A stretch of 64,000 nt of DNA from an uncultured Litoreibacter sp. (lineage in GTDB: Bacteria > Pseudomonadota > Alphaproteobacteria > Rhodobacterales > Rhodobacteraceae): positions 124,001-188,000 of the forward strand of contig CANMWQ010000004.1 of the NCBI GenBank assembly GCA_947501685.1, given 5' to 3'. This document shows positions 8,818-16,867 of this stretch, one piece after another (position 1 is the first letter of the stretch; each line of letters starts with the position of its first letter). The notes beneath the pieces were generated by a model. That model searched no databases and had not been told where the DNA came from. It worked only from the letters and a program-made list of their open reading frames with translations. The position numbers and the translations under genes were made by a program.

Positions 8818-8917
8818 CGCGCCGCTCCCATTCGTTCCAATGCCGTTCGGCCAAAGAAAAAGCCCTCGCGCGCAGATCGCAGCGGGGGCTCGGCCGTAAA
8901 TAAAAATGTCGTTCGTC

Positions 8918-10336
8918 TTAGCGTGGCAAGAGCGTCCGAATGCTCGGATCCGCCGCCACCGCCGCCTTGCCAAGCAACAGCTCGGTCACCGCCCAGACCA
9001 GCGCGTCCAGCCGGTCCGGGCTTCCCGAGCCCCTGAACCCGGTGGGCGTCATCTGGCACATCTCGTCTTCCAATTCGCTCAGGTCGCCGTAATGCAGCAC
9101 CCGTTTTTGTTCGTATAAAGCCGCCACAGGCTCCGCCCGCGTGGCCTTGCCCTTCTGCGCGTGCAGCGCTTTATAAGGCACCGTCGCATCCACCTGCCGC
9201 ATCAGCTGCTCCACCAGCTCGCCGCCTTGGTTCACCTCCGCCACGATCCGGTCCGCGCCGTATTTTTCGGCCATCTCGACGGCGACCTGCGCCCATTCCA
9301 AAGTGCTGCGCCCCCGCGTCGTGGCGTCCTGCAAAACGTAGGCGCGCCAGTCCCGACGGTTCTCGCCAAACGTGGCCCCCACCACCATGATCCCGCAGGC
9401 ATCCGACGATTTGTGGCTGGTCACCGCCGGGTCGACCGCCACGATCACCCGGTCAAACTCGGGCAGCTCCGAGACCCGCAGCTCTTCCAGCATTGAAGCA
9501 TGCCACAGCGCGCCCTCTACATCCTCCAGCATCTCGCCATCCAGCTCCTGGCGTCCCAGCCGCGTGCCGCCATAGCGCGTGCGCACTTCTTCCAGAAAGT
9601 TATCCGCCAGATAGGCCGCATTGGCCTCCGTGGGCGCTGAGGTCTTGACCGTCGAGCTTGCCTCCAGAATACGTTTCAACACCGGCACATTGCGCGGCGT
9701 CGTCGTCACCACCTGCTGCGGATGTTGCCCCAGCCGCAGGCCAAATTGCAGCATGTCCCAGGCCTCTTGGCCCTTGTGCCACTTGCCCAACTCATCCACC
9801 CAAGCCGCGTCAAACTGAGGCCCTCTCAACCCCTCCGGGCTCGACGCAGAGTAGCATTCCGCAATCGCCCCATTGGGCCAGACCAGACGGCGGCGCGTGG
9901 CCTGCCATTCAGGCCGTCGGTCGGGCGGCGAGCAGGCCAGAATGCCGCTATCGCCAAACACCATCACGTCCCGCACCTGATCAAAGGTTTCCCCCACCAG
10001 CGCCACGCGCTTTGCCGCGCCCTCGTCCAGCGGCAGATCCCCCTCAACCATGGAGCGCACCCATTCCGCACCCGCCCGCGTCTTGCCCGCACCGCGCCCA
10101 CCAAGGATCACCCAGGACCGCCAATTGCCGTCGGGCGGCATCTGATGATCCAGCGCCCAGAACTCGAACATATAGGGCAAGGATTGCAAAGCGTTCTCGC
10201 TCAGGCTGGACAGGAAGTCATGCGTCTCCTGCGGCGTCGCGTAGGCGAGCGAGGCGGCGCCCGATCTCAATTCGGGCACACCCGAGGTCGACGGCGTGTT
10301 TGCCAGCTTGGCCAAGGCGTTCGGCGAGCTTTTCAT
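8918..10336 (-). CDS. terL: GTA terminase large subunit gp2
   Basis: 472-aa packaging ATPase/nuclease homologous to RcGTA g2, which fills heads with about 4 kb of host DNA without strong sequence specificity. The Walker A motif GGRGAGKT (K85) and a Walker B-like FDAAWVDELGKW are visible, and the C-terminal RNase H-like nuclease carries acidic motifs (IVAVDPAV; DRLDALVWA). The ATG at 10336 has AGGAGA nine bases upstream, so the 119-bp overlap with the small terminase gene is probably genuine. Confidence 0.95.
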   Translation of the reverse strand: MKSSPNALAKLANTPSTSGVPELRSGAASLAYATPQETHDFLSSLSENALQSLPYMFEFWALDHQMPPDGNWRSWVILGGRGAGKTRAGAEWVRSMVEGDLPLDEGAAKRVALVGETFDQVRDVMVFGDSGILACSPPDRRPEWQATRRRLVWPNGAIAECYSASSPEGLRGPQFDAAWVDELGKWHKGQEAWDMLQFGLRLGQHPQQVVTTTPRNVPVLKRILEASSTVKTSAPTEANAAYLADNFLEEVRTRYGGTRLGRQELDGEMLEDVEGALWHASMLEELRVSELPEFDRVIVAVDPAVTSHKSSDACGIMVVGATFGENRRDWRAYVLQDATTRGRSTLEWAQVAVEMAEKYGADRIVAEVNQGGELVEQLMRQVDATVPYKALHAQKGKATRAEPVAALYEQKRVLHYGDLSELEDEMCQMTPTGFRGSGSPDRLDALVWAVTELLLGKAAVAADPSIRTLLPR

Positions 10337-10655
10337 GGATCTTGGTCTCCTGTAGCATCGAGTTGTTCAGCAGCGGGTCAAAGCGCTTGATAATGTCGTT
10401 GACGCCCTTGTCCTCGACCTTGCCGCGCTCGATATCGCGAATATGCTCTTCGATCGCCTCCTTGAGCCGCCGGAATTGTCCCCGGAAGGTCTCGAGATTG
10501 TCGTCAATCATCTGTGCATAATAATCGCCCGTGCCCTCTTCTGACGCGGGGCTGTCGCGGTCCGGCGCTGTTTGATCGCCGGGGTTTTCGTCCTCAACCT
10601 CTCCTGTCCCCTGCATGCCGTCTTGCGAGGCTGTGTTGTCCATATCGTGGTGCAT
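10218..10655 (-). CDS. GTA terminase small subunit gp1
   Basis: 145-aa protein at the position of RcGTA g1, the small terminase that couples DNA to the large subunit. Residues ~1-45 are acidic and disordered (NTASQDGMQGTGEVEDENPG), residues ~50-110 are helical with coiled-coil character (ETFRGQFRRLKEAIEEHIRDIE). A strong AGGAGG site lies just before the ATG at 10655 and decides the start against the longer frame to 10706. The 3' end overlaps terL by 119 bp. Confidence 0.88.
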   Translation of the reverse strand: MHHDMDNTASQDGMQGTGEVEDENPGDQTAPDRDSPASEEGTGDYYAQMIDDNLETFRGQFRRLKEAIEEHIRDIERGKVEDKGVNDIIKRFDPLLNNSMLQETKIHEKLAERLGQAGKHAVDLGCARIEIGRRLARLRDAAGDA

Positions 10656-10704
10656 CAACGCCTCCTGGTTGCGCTCATCTGAGCGGGAGCAACCTGTCGG
10701 AAAC

Positions 10705-10740
10705 AAAAAAGCGGCGCCGCGCCCTGGGGCCCGTGCCGCT
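10705..10740 (-). terminator. Intrinsic terminator in the GTA leader
   Basis: Read on the minus strand, the stem AGCGGC / GCCGCT, with further GC pairing inside the loop, is followed by six T residues. It lies 50 bp before the g1 start and downstream of the candidate promoter region, so it either ends read-through from mltG or acts as an attenuator that must be overcome for GTA expression. Confidence 0.7.
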
Positions 10741-10890
10741 CAATCATTCCAGTGGCTAACCTGAAATAAGAAAGGCCAGCCCACCATGTCCGGTGCTGCT
10801 GACCCAATTTGTCCATCTTGTCAAAACGTATGCCCGAGACCGTTCGCAGAGTCAATGCATTTCTCGCCAAAACTGAAATTAAATCATTTA

Positions 10891-10905
10891 TTAACAATAG
10901 CTTAA
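10891..10905. promoter_or_regulatory. CtrA-type box upstream of the GTA cluster
   Basis: TTAACAATAGCTTAA is a perfect match to the CtrA consensus TTAA-N7-TTAA, followed by a C as in TTAAC. It lies 236 bp upstream of the g1 start, in the 350-bp non-coding interval between mltG and g1. CtrA is known to be needed for GTA production in several Rhodobacterales; direct binding here is inference. Confidence 0.55.
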
Positions 10906-10959
10906 CGTTAACGCACCGACGGGTGTCGGGCTCGAAAACACCAGAAAACCCTAGCCCAA

Positions 10960-10995
10960 ACCCCTGAAATCTTGGTTAACAACACCCCTGAAATC
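10960..10995. repeat. 12-bp direct repeat between mltG and the GTA cluster
   Basis: The sequence ACCCCTGAAATC occurs at 10960-10971 and again at 10984-10995, 24 bp apart start to start. It lies just after the mltG stop and upstream of the CtrA-type box relative to GTA transcription. Such phasing (about two helical turns) is typical of paired regulator sites, but no regulator can be assigned. Confidence 0.5.
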
Positions 10996-11005
10996 GCACC
11001 GAACG

Positions 11006-12166
11006 CTAGTTATTCGCGTTGCGTTCGGCCTCGATTTTCCGCCACTCCGCGACGTTCGCATTATGCTCCGCAATGGTCACAGCAAAGGCATGACCCCCCG
11101 TCCCGTCCGCCACGAAGAAAATATAGGGCGTCTCGTCGGGATTCAGCGCGGCCTCAATCGCCAGCTTGCCGGGGTTGGCAATCGGTCCGGGCGGCAAGGC
11201 GGGGATCACATAGGTATTATACGCGTTACGCGCCCGCAACTCCGACTGCCGGATGCCGCGCCCCAAACCGTTGCCCACGCCATTGGTCACCCCGTAAATC
11301 ACCGTCGGGTCGGTTTGCAGCTTCATCCCTTGGTTCAGCCGGTTGATGAACACGCTGGCCACCTGCCGACGCTCTTCGGCCACGCCGGTCTCTTTCTCCA
11401 CGATCGAGGCCAGCACCAACGCTTCCTCTTTCGTCTCCAACGGCAGCCCGTCCGCGCGGTTGGCCCAGGCTTCCTCCAGAATACGGGTCTGAGCCTGCGC
11501 CATCCGGTCGAGTATCTCGTCCCGCACAGCCCCACGCTTCACCTCAAAAGTATCCGGCGCCAAGGAGCCCTCCGCAGGCAGCTCACCCACGTCACCCTCA
11601 AGGAAATCCGCGCCCTTCAGCCCTTCGACAATCTGCCAGCTGGTCAGCCCCTCGGCCACGGCCAGCCGGTAGACAATCGGCAGCTCGGCGGCCACAGCCT
11701 CCGTATAGGCCTCAGGCAGCGGATCGCCCGCCTTGAACTCCGCCAGCACCACCTCTTCGCCCGTGCCGGGCGTGCGCTCGCGGAACCGCATCTCGCCGCC
11801 CGTGTTGCGGATCACATAGGTCGCCACATAGCGGAAGGTCGAGGGCCCGCCAGAGGTCACAATGTCAATCACCTCAGCCATCGAGGCCCCGGCCGGGATC
11901 TCGTAATTGCCGAATTTCAGCTCCGACGCCTTGTCGCTATAGCCTGCGCCTATCCGAAAAATCGACGCGTTGCTGATCACGCCTTGGGCCGCCAGCTTTT
12001 CCGACACGGAGCGCAAAGACGCCCCGCGCGGCACCTCAAAGAACGTGGCGCTTTCCAGCGGTCCTTCGGATTTATATTGCGACTGGCCCCAGCCAATCAG
12101 CGCACCGGCCACGAACAGGCCGACGATGCACACCGTCAGAAAATTGGAGGCGATCGACTTCCACAT
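11006..12166 (-). CDS. mltG: Endolytic peptidoglycan transglycosylase MltG
   Basis: 386-aa inner-membrane YceG/MltG protein that cleaves nascent glycan strands and is thought to set their length. An N-terminal signal anchor (residues ~7-27) precedes a LysM-like segment (VPRGASLRSVSEKLAAQG) and the catalytic domain with LASIVEKETG (E257/E259 region) and the family block LQTDPTVIYG. It follows fabF on the same strand with an 8-bp gap, a conserved fabF-mltG pairing. The downstream neighbour in transcription direction is the GTA cluster. Confidence 0.95.
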   Translation of the reverse strand: MWKSIASNFLTVCIVGLFVAGALIGWGQSQYKSEGPLESATFFEVPRGASLRSVSEKLAAQGVISNASIFRIGAGYSDKASELKFGNYEIPAGASMAEVIDIVTSGGPSTFRYVATYVIRNTGGEMRFRERTPGTGEEVVLAEFKAGDPLPEAYTEAVAAELPIVYRLAVAEGLTSWQIVEGLKGADFLEGDVGELPAEGSLAPDTFEVKRGAVRDEILDRMAQAQTRILEEAWANRADGLPLETKEEALVLASIVEKETGVAEERRQVASVFINRLNQGMKLQTDPTVIYGVTNGVGNGLGRGIRQSELRARNAYNTYVIPALPPGPIANPGKLAIEAALNPDETPYIFFVADGTGGHAFAVTIAEHNANVAEWRKIEAERNANN

Positions 12167-12174
12167 ATCTTAGC

Positions 12175-13428
12175 TCACACCTTGCCCATGATCAGGCAGG
12201 CATTCGTCCCGCCAAATCCGAAGGAATTCGACAGCACCACATTCACCTCCCGCTTCACGGCGGCGTTGGCGCAGAGGTTCATCTTGGTCTCCGCCGCCGG
12301 GTTGTCCAGATTGATCGTCGGTGGGCAAATCTGATCCCGGATCGCCAGAATGCAGAAGATCGCCTCAATCGCGCCCGCAGCCCCCAGCAAATGCCCGGTC
12401 ATCGACTTGGTCGACGACATCGCCGTCCCTGCCGCTGCATCGCCCAGCAAACGCTCCACCGCGCCCAGCTCAATCGTGTCCGCCATGGTCGAGGTGCCAT
12501 GCGCATTCACGTAATCAATAGCACTCACATCAATGCCGGCCCGCTTCACCGCCGCCCGCATCGCGCGCTCAGCGCCTTCATGGTCTTCCGGCGGCGCGGT
12601 AATGTGATGCGCGTCGCCAGACAGCCCATACCCCAGCACCTCGGCGTAAATCTTGGCCCCACGTGCCTTGGCGTGCTCATATTCTTCCAACACAACGACG
12701 CCCGCGCCCTCGCCCATCACAAACCCGTCCCGGTCCGCATCCCACGGACGCGAGGCTTTCTGAGGGTCATCAGGATGCCCCGTCGACAGCGCCTTACAGG
12801 CGTTAAACCCGGCAATGCCAATCTCGCAAATCGGGCTCTCCGCTCCGCCTGCAACCATCACATCTGCATCGTCCAATGCAATCAAACGTGCCGCATCGCC
12901 AATGGCATGCGCCCCAGTTGAACAGGCCGTCACCACCGCGTGGTTCGGCCCCTTGAAGCCGTAGCGAATGGACACCTGCCCCGAAACAAGATTGACCAAA
13001 GCGCCCGGAATAAAGAACGGAGACACCCGGCGCGGCCCGCGTTCCTTGATCAGAACCGCCGTCTCGGCAATGGATTGCAGCCCGCCAATCCCCGAGCCGA
13101 TCATAACGCCGGTGCGCTCCAGCGCTTCGCGGTCCTCAGGCTGCCAGCCCGCATCTTCCACAGCCATCTGCGCCGCGGCCATGCCGTAGAGGATAAAATC
13201 ATCAACCTTGCGCGCATCTTTCGCGGACATGAAGGCGTCGGGGTTGAACTCCCCCGCCCCCTCGCCGCGCGGTACTTCGCAGGCATAGCCGGTGCCCAGA
13301 TGCGAGGCGTCAAATTTCTCGATGGTCCGCGCGCCGGATTTGCCGGCCAAAGCGTTCTTCCAGCTTTCCTCCACGCCGCTGCCCAGCGGTGTGACCATGC
13401 CCAATCCTGTAACAACCACTCGACGCAT
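12175..13428 (-). CDS. fabF: 3-oxoacyl-[ACP] synthase II FabF
   Basis: 417-aa KAS II, condensing malonyl-ACP with growing acyl-ACP in fatty-acid elongation. The catalytic Cys is C169 in VTACSTGAH; the two catalytic histidines are in VNAHGTST and MTGHLLGAAG, and the Gly-rich C-terminal NSFGFGGTNA is present. Normal length. It is separated from acpP by two oppositely oriented genes, unlike the common contiguous acpP-fabF order, and probably forms its own transcript with mltG. Confidence 0.97.
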   Translation of the reverse strand: MRRVVVTGLGMVTPLGSGVEESWKNALAGKSGARTIEKFDASHLGTGYACEVPRGEGAGEFNPDAFMSAKDARKVDDFILYGMAAAQMAVEDAGWQPEDREALERTGVMIGSGIGGLQSIAETAVLIKERGPRRVSPFFIPGALVNLVSGQVSIRYGFKGPNHAVVTACSTGAHAIGDAARLIALDDADVMVAGGAESPICEIGIAGFNACKALSTGHPDDPQKASRPWDADRDGFVMGEGAGVVVLEEYEHAKARGAKIYAEVLGYGLSGDAHHITAPPEDHEGAERAMRAAVKRAGIDVSAIDYVNAHGTSTMADTIELGAVERLLGDAAAGTAMSSTKSMTGHLLGAAGAIEAIFCILAIRDQICPPTINLDNPAAETKMNLCANAAVKREVNVVLSNSFGFGGTNACLIMGKV

Positions 13429-13615
13429 ATATGCCCCCTAATTTCCCAGTCCCGAAGGTTCTTTGCCAACTTCTATCCAGCTTCTACACGCGCGCCGCGC
13501 CAAGGGAAAGTGGCGCGGCGCATTTCTGCCAACACGGCACCTGCCTTGATCCCCCTTGCGCCTTTCCGCCAAAGCGATACTGCTAGCAGTGAATACGACT
13601 TCATGAGGCCATGCC

Positions 13616-14647
13616 GTGACTGACTTTCAACCCGCCAAATCTGTCGCCCGCGCCTATATGGCCGCCTTCGACGCAGCCCCCGCTGACCAGCGCGAGGCCG
13701 TCCTCAAAGCCCACACCACCCCCGATTACCACTGGCGCGGCCTGCACCCGTTCCACGAGCAATCCGGCGCGCAAGCGGTCATGGCCAGCTTCTGGACGCC
13801 CTTCCTTGCAGCTTTCACCGCCCCCCAACGCCGCGAGACCATCTTCTTCGCAGGGCTCAATGATTGCGACAACCAGGCCACCACATGGACGTGCTCCATG
13901 GGCCATTTCAAAGCGCTGTTCGACGCGCCCTGGCTGGGCATCCGGCCCAACCGCAAAACGGTGATGCTGCGCTACGCCGAGTTCCACCGCATCGAAGGCG
14001 ACAAAATCGCCGAAACAGCCCTCTTCTTCGACATTCTCAGCCTGATCAAACAGGCGGGCTTCTGGCCCCTGCCGCCCATGACTGCTGCCGATTTCATCCA
14101 TCCCGGCCCGCTCACCAATGACGGCCAGCAGCTCACCCCCCAAAACCCTGCCGAAGGGGCCAAAACCCTCGCCACGATCAACGACATGGCCGCCAACATC
14201 TCCAAGGCCAACGCGACGTTGCAAGGCAAACCGGGCGGGCTCGGCCTCTCCCCCCGCGAAGAAATGCAGCTGACATGGCACGATGACATGGCGTGGTACG
14301 GCCCCGCAGGCATCGGCGCGGTCTTCACCATCGACCGCTATATCGAGCAGCACCAACAGCCCTTCCGTCGCCAATTGGCCGACCGGGTCTTCAACGGCCA
14401 CGTCGCCCGCATGGCCGAAGGCAATTACGGCGGTTTCTTCGGCTGGCCCAACCTCACCGTGACGCCCACAGGCGGCTATATGGGCCTGCCCGGCACCGGC
14501 AAACCCGCCGATATGCGTGTGGTCGATGTCTACCGCCGCGACGGCGATAAGCTGGCCGAAAACTGGGTCTTCATCGACATGCTGCATTTTCTCAACCAGC
14601 AGGGCCTCGACGTGCTGGAACGGCTCAAAGACGTGCCGCAAACCTAA
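13616..14647 (+). CDS. SnoaL-like / NTF2-fold protein with two domains
   Basis: 343-aa cytoplasmic protein made of two NTF2-like (SnoaL polyketide-cyclase-type) halves: residues ~1-150 (with HWRGLHPFHEQSG and IEGDKIAETALFFDIL) and ~190-340 (with WYGPAGIGAVFTIDRY and RRDGDKLAENWVFIDML). Each half ends in the family's typical E-x-W/F-D strand. Start is GTG at 13616 with GAGG seven bases upstream. No signal peptide. The substrate is unknown; family members are cyclases, dehydratases or small-ligand binders. It lies divergent from fabF, with no clear partner except the following PilZ gene. Confidence 0.8.
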   Translation: MTDFQPAKSVARAYMAAFDAAPADQREAVLKAHTTPDYHWRGLHPFHEQSGAQAVMASFWTPFLAAFTAPQRRETIFFAGLNDCDNQATTWTCSMGHFKALFDAPWLGIRPNRKTVMLRYAEFHRIEGDKIAETALFFDILSLIKQAGFWPLPPMTAADFIHPGPLTNDGQQLTPQNPAEGAKTLATINDMAANISKANATLQGKPGGLGLSPREEMQLTWHDDMAWYGPAGIGAVFTIDRYIEQHQQPFRRQLADRVFNGHVARMAEGNYGGFFGWPNLTVTPTGGYMGLPGTGKPADMRVVDVYRRDGDKLAENWVFIDMLHFLNQQGLDVLERLKDVPQT

Positions 14648-14747
14648 AACAGGCCTGAAACGGACCTGAAACAGCGCATAAAAACCGGTTCTTAACCAAC
14701 CAAGGCTAGCCTGCGCGCCGTTACCGAGTGTTTTTCGAGGTCCCCCT

Positions 14748-15650
14748 GTGCGCATCATCCTCTTCATAGTCGCCGCATCCCTTTGGTTTGCGGGCTTTGC
14801 GCATGCCAAAGCCGTGCTGCCCGATTGCTCCGCCTTTCCGGTGCTGGCGGAGGTGATCGACCAGCTCGACATTCTCGAACGCGCCCCCGATGACATCACC
14901 ACCATCCTTGTCGCCACCCGGATCGAGGATCTGCGTCTCCAAATCCCCTCCACGCAGCTCAGCACCCGCCTGCATGAGCTCGGCCTTGAGCGCCATCTCA
15001 CCCAAGTCAACGCCTTCCGCGTCCGCCTCGGCGCGCTGACCCAAATCGCCCGCAAACAGGGCCGCGACGCGCTGCGCCCCTACCTCCTTGGCTCCGGGTT
15101 TCAGCGCTCCAAACAACACACCCGCGAATTGCTGTCGCGCATCTGCGAAGACACCCCCTCCACCAGCCCCTCCGTGCAGGCGCAGCGCGATGTATCGCTG
15201 TGGTCCGGCACCGGCATCAGCCGCCGCACATCGCTCCGCGTGGCCGCAGGCTTTGGCGCGCTGGTGATGCTCATCGCATGTGTGGCCGGGGCCTATTGCT
15301 ACGTGCAATGGCACAGACGCTGGGCCAGACGCGTCGCCAAACGCGTCGCGTGCAATATTCCGGCGGTGGTCACACTGCACGGCACCGCGCACAGCGCGCC
15401 GCTGGTCGATATCAGCCTCGGCGGGGCCAATCTGTCGCACCGGCTGGACCTGCCCACGGGCACGGTTCTGAAGCTGCAATTTGCAAACAGCGCGCTGAAT
15501 GGCACGGTGATGTGGTCAAACAAGAAATTCGCGGGCCTCAAATTCGACCGCGTCCTCACCGAAGAGGAGCTGCGCGCAGCCCTCTCAATTCACACACCCG
15601 CCCGCCGTATCCGTAACAAAAAACGCGGCGCCCGCTGGGGCACCGCGTAA
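14748..15650 (+). CDS. Membrane protein with cytoplasmic PilZ-like domain
   Basis: 300-aa protein with a signal peptide (~1-20), a helical periplasmic region (~25-150), one membrane helix (~162-185, LRVAAGFGALVMLIACVAGA) and a cytoplasmic PilZ-type beta-barrel (~195-280). Basic residues RRWARRVAKRV before the barrel and DISLGGANL match the RxxxR and (D/N)xSxxG c-di-GMP motifs. It could therefore transmit a c-di-GMP signal across the membrane; binding is inferred. GTG start at 14748 after CGAGG. The 3' end of the gene contains the acpP terminator hairpin. Confidence 0.75.
   Translation: MRIILFIVAASLWFAGFAHAKAVLPDCSAFPVLAEVIDQLDILERAPDDITTILVATRIEDLRLQIPSTQLSTRLHELGLERHLTQVNAFRVRLGALTQIARKQGRDALRPYLLGSGFQRSKQHTRELLSRICEDTPSTSPSVQAQRDVSLWSGTGISRRTSLRVAAGFGALVMLIACVAGAYCYVQWHRRWARRVAKRVACNIPAVVTLHGTAHSAPLVDISLGGANLSHRLDLPTGTVLKLQFANSALNGTVMWSNKKFAGLKFDRVLTEEELRAALSIHTPARRIRNKKRGARWGTA
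15617..15648 (-). terminator. Intrinsic terminator of acpP
   Basis: On the minus strand ACGCGG-T-GCCC / GGGC-G-CCGCGT forms a strong hairpin followed by TTTTTT. It lies about 60 bp after the acpP stop and is embedded in the last codons of the convergent PilZ-domain gene. Confidence 0.85.
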
Positions 15651-15707
15651 AATCAAGCTGCGCATCCTGCCCCGGCCAAAGCCGTCGGGCGGTGCAACAA
15701 AACCGCC

Positions 15708-15941
15708 TTAGGAGGCTTCTTTGATGAATTTGGCAGCGTCGCCAAATGTCTGGATGTTTTCGGCAGCGTCATCAGGGATTTCGATCCCGAACTCTTCTTC
15801 GAACGCCATTACCAGCTCGACAGTATCAAGACTGTCAGCACCCAAATCGTCGATAAAGGACGCGTTTTCGACAACTTTGTCTTCTTCAACGCCCAGGTGC
15901 TCGACAACGATCTTTTTAACGCGATCTGCGATGTCGCTCAT
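15708..15941 (-). CDS. acpP: Acyl carrier protein AcpP
   Basis: 77-aa acidic ACP carrying acyl intermediates of fatty-acid synthesis on a 4'-phosphopantetheine arm attached to S37 in the motif [11 protein letters not shown]. The frame is open upstream to 16061, but the ATG at 15941 matches the universal ACP start ([11 protein letters not shown]) and has GAGG upstream. Located downstream of fabD-fabG with a 184-bp leader, probably with its own promoter for high expression. Confidence 0.98.
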   Translation of the reverse strand: MSDIADRVKKIVVEHLGVEEDKVVENASFIDDLGADSLDTVELVMAFEEEFGIEIPDDAAENIQTFGDAAKFIKEAS

Positions 15942-16125
15942 GATGAGTATCCTCGTATTGGGACGGGTATCCCCCGCCAGTGTTGATGGCCATTTGGCCT
16001 TAAGCGCCGCTGCAAAACGGCCACCAATTCCAAGGTATAAACCCGGGTTTTGGCAAATCACGTGCGCCTATAGCACACCAAATGGGGAACGCAAACGGTT
16101 CATGCAACCCCAAAAATACGCCGCG

Positions 16126-16863
16126 TCACAGCATCGCCATGCCGCCATTTACGTGCAAAGTGGTGCCCGTCACGTAGCTCGCAGCGGGGCTCGCCAGATA
16201 GAGCACACCGCTGGCAATCTCCTCAGGGTCGCCCATCCGCCCCGCAGGGATCTGGGTCAAAATGCCCGCTTTCTGCTCCTCCGTCAGCTTGTCCGTCATC
16301 GCCGTCGCAATAAAACCCGGAGCCACGCAATTCACCGTGATCCCACGCGACGCGACCTCGTAAGCCAGCGATTTGGACATGCCGACCATCCCCGCTTTGG
16401 AGGCCGCATAATTGCCCTGCCCCGGATTGCCCGTGGCCCCCACAACGCTGGAGATGTTCACAATCCGCCCCCAGCGGGCCTTCATCATGCCGCGCAGCAC
16501 GCCTTTGCACAGTTTGAACGTGGAGGTCAGGTTGACGTCAATCACCGAGCGAAATTCGTCGTCCGACATGCGCATGAACAGATTGTCCCGCGTGATGCCT
16601 GCGTTGTTCACCAAAATATCCACCGAGCCCATGGCCCCTGCGGCGTCTTTGGGCAGCGCCTCCACTGCATCGAAATCCGATAGGTTGCACGGCAGCACAT
16701 GCGCGCGCTCCCCCAGCTCGGACGCCAGCGCCTCCAGCGGTTCCACCCGCGTGCCCGACAAAGCCACCGTCGCCCCTGCGCTGTGCAGCGCGGTCGCAAT
16801 CGCCCCGCCAATGCCGCCCGAAGCGCCGGTCACAAGCGCGTTTTTCCCAGTCAAATCAGCCAT
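16126..16863 (-). CDS. fabG: 3-oxoacyl-[ACP] reductase FabG
   Basis: 245-aa short-chain dehydrogenase that reduces 3-oxoacyl-ACP with NADPH. The Rossmann motif TGASGGIGGAIA, the NNAG motif and the catalytic Ser-Tyr-Lys (NISSVVG; YAASKAG) are all present, and the C-terminus ends VNGGMAML as in FabG. The ATG at 16863 lies 4 bp after the fabD stop and has GAGGG upstream; the ORF extension to 16878 is not needed. Confidence 0.97.
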   Translation of the reverse strand: MADLTGKNALVTGASGGIGGAIATALHSAGATVALSGTRVEPLEALASELGERAHVLPCNLSDFDAVEALPKDAAGAMGSVDILVNNAGITRDNLFMRMSDDEFRSVIDVNLTSTFKLCKGVLRGMMKARWGRIVNISSVVGATGNPGQGNYAASKAGMVGMSKSLAYEVASRGITVNCVAPGFIATAMTDKLTEEQKAGILTQIPAGRMGDPEEIASGVLYLASPAASYVTGTTLHVNGGMAML

Positions 16864-16867
16864 ATCT

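Noticed and set aside
1-10655. Interpretation as an ordinary prophage
   Set aside because: No integrase, repressor, replication or lysis genes are present and the gene order is that of a GTA.
10796-10824. Sigma-70 promoter on the minus strand before g1
   Set aside because: TTGACA is present at 10819-10824 but no recognisable -10 box follows at normal spacing.
10655-10897. 80-codon minus-strand frame in the GTA leader
   Set aside because: It covers the terminator and has no ribosome binding site; better explained as untranslated leader.
13601-15055. 484-codon minus-strand frame
   Set aside because: Antisense to the SnoaL-like and PilZ genes, which have better starts and recognisable domains.
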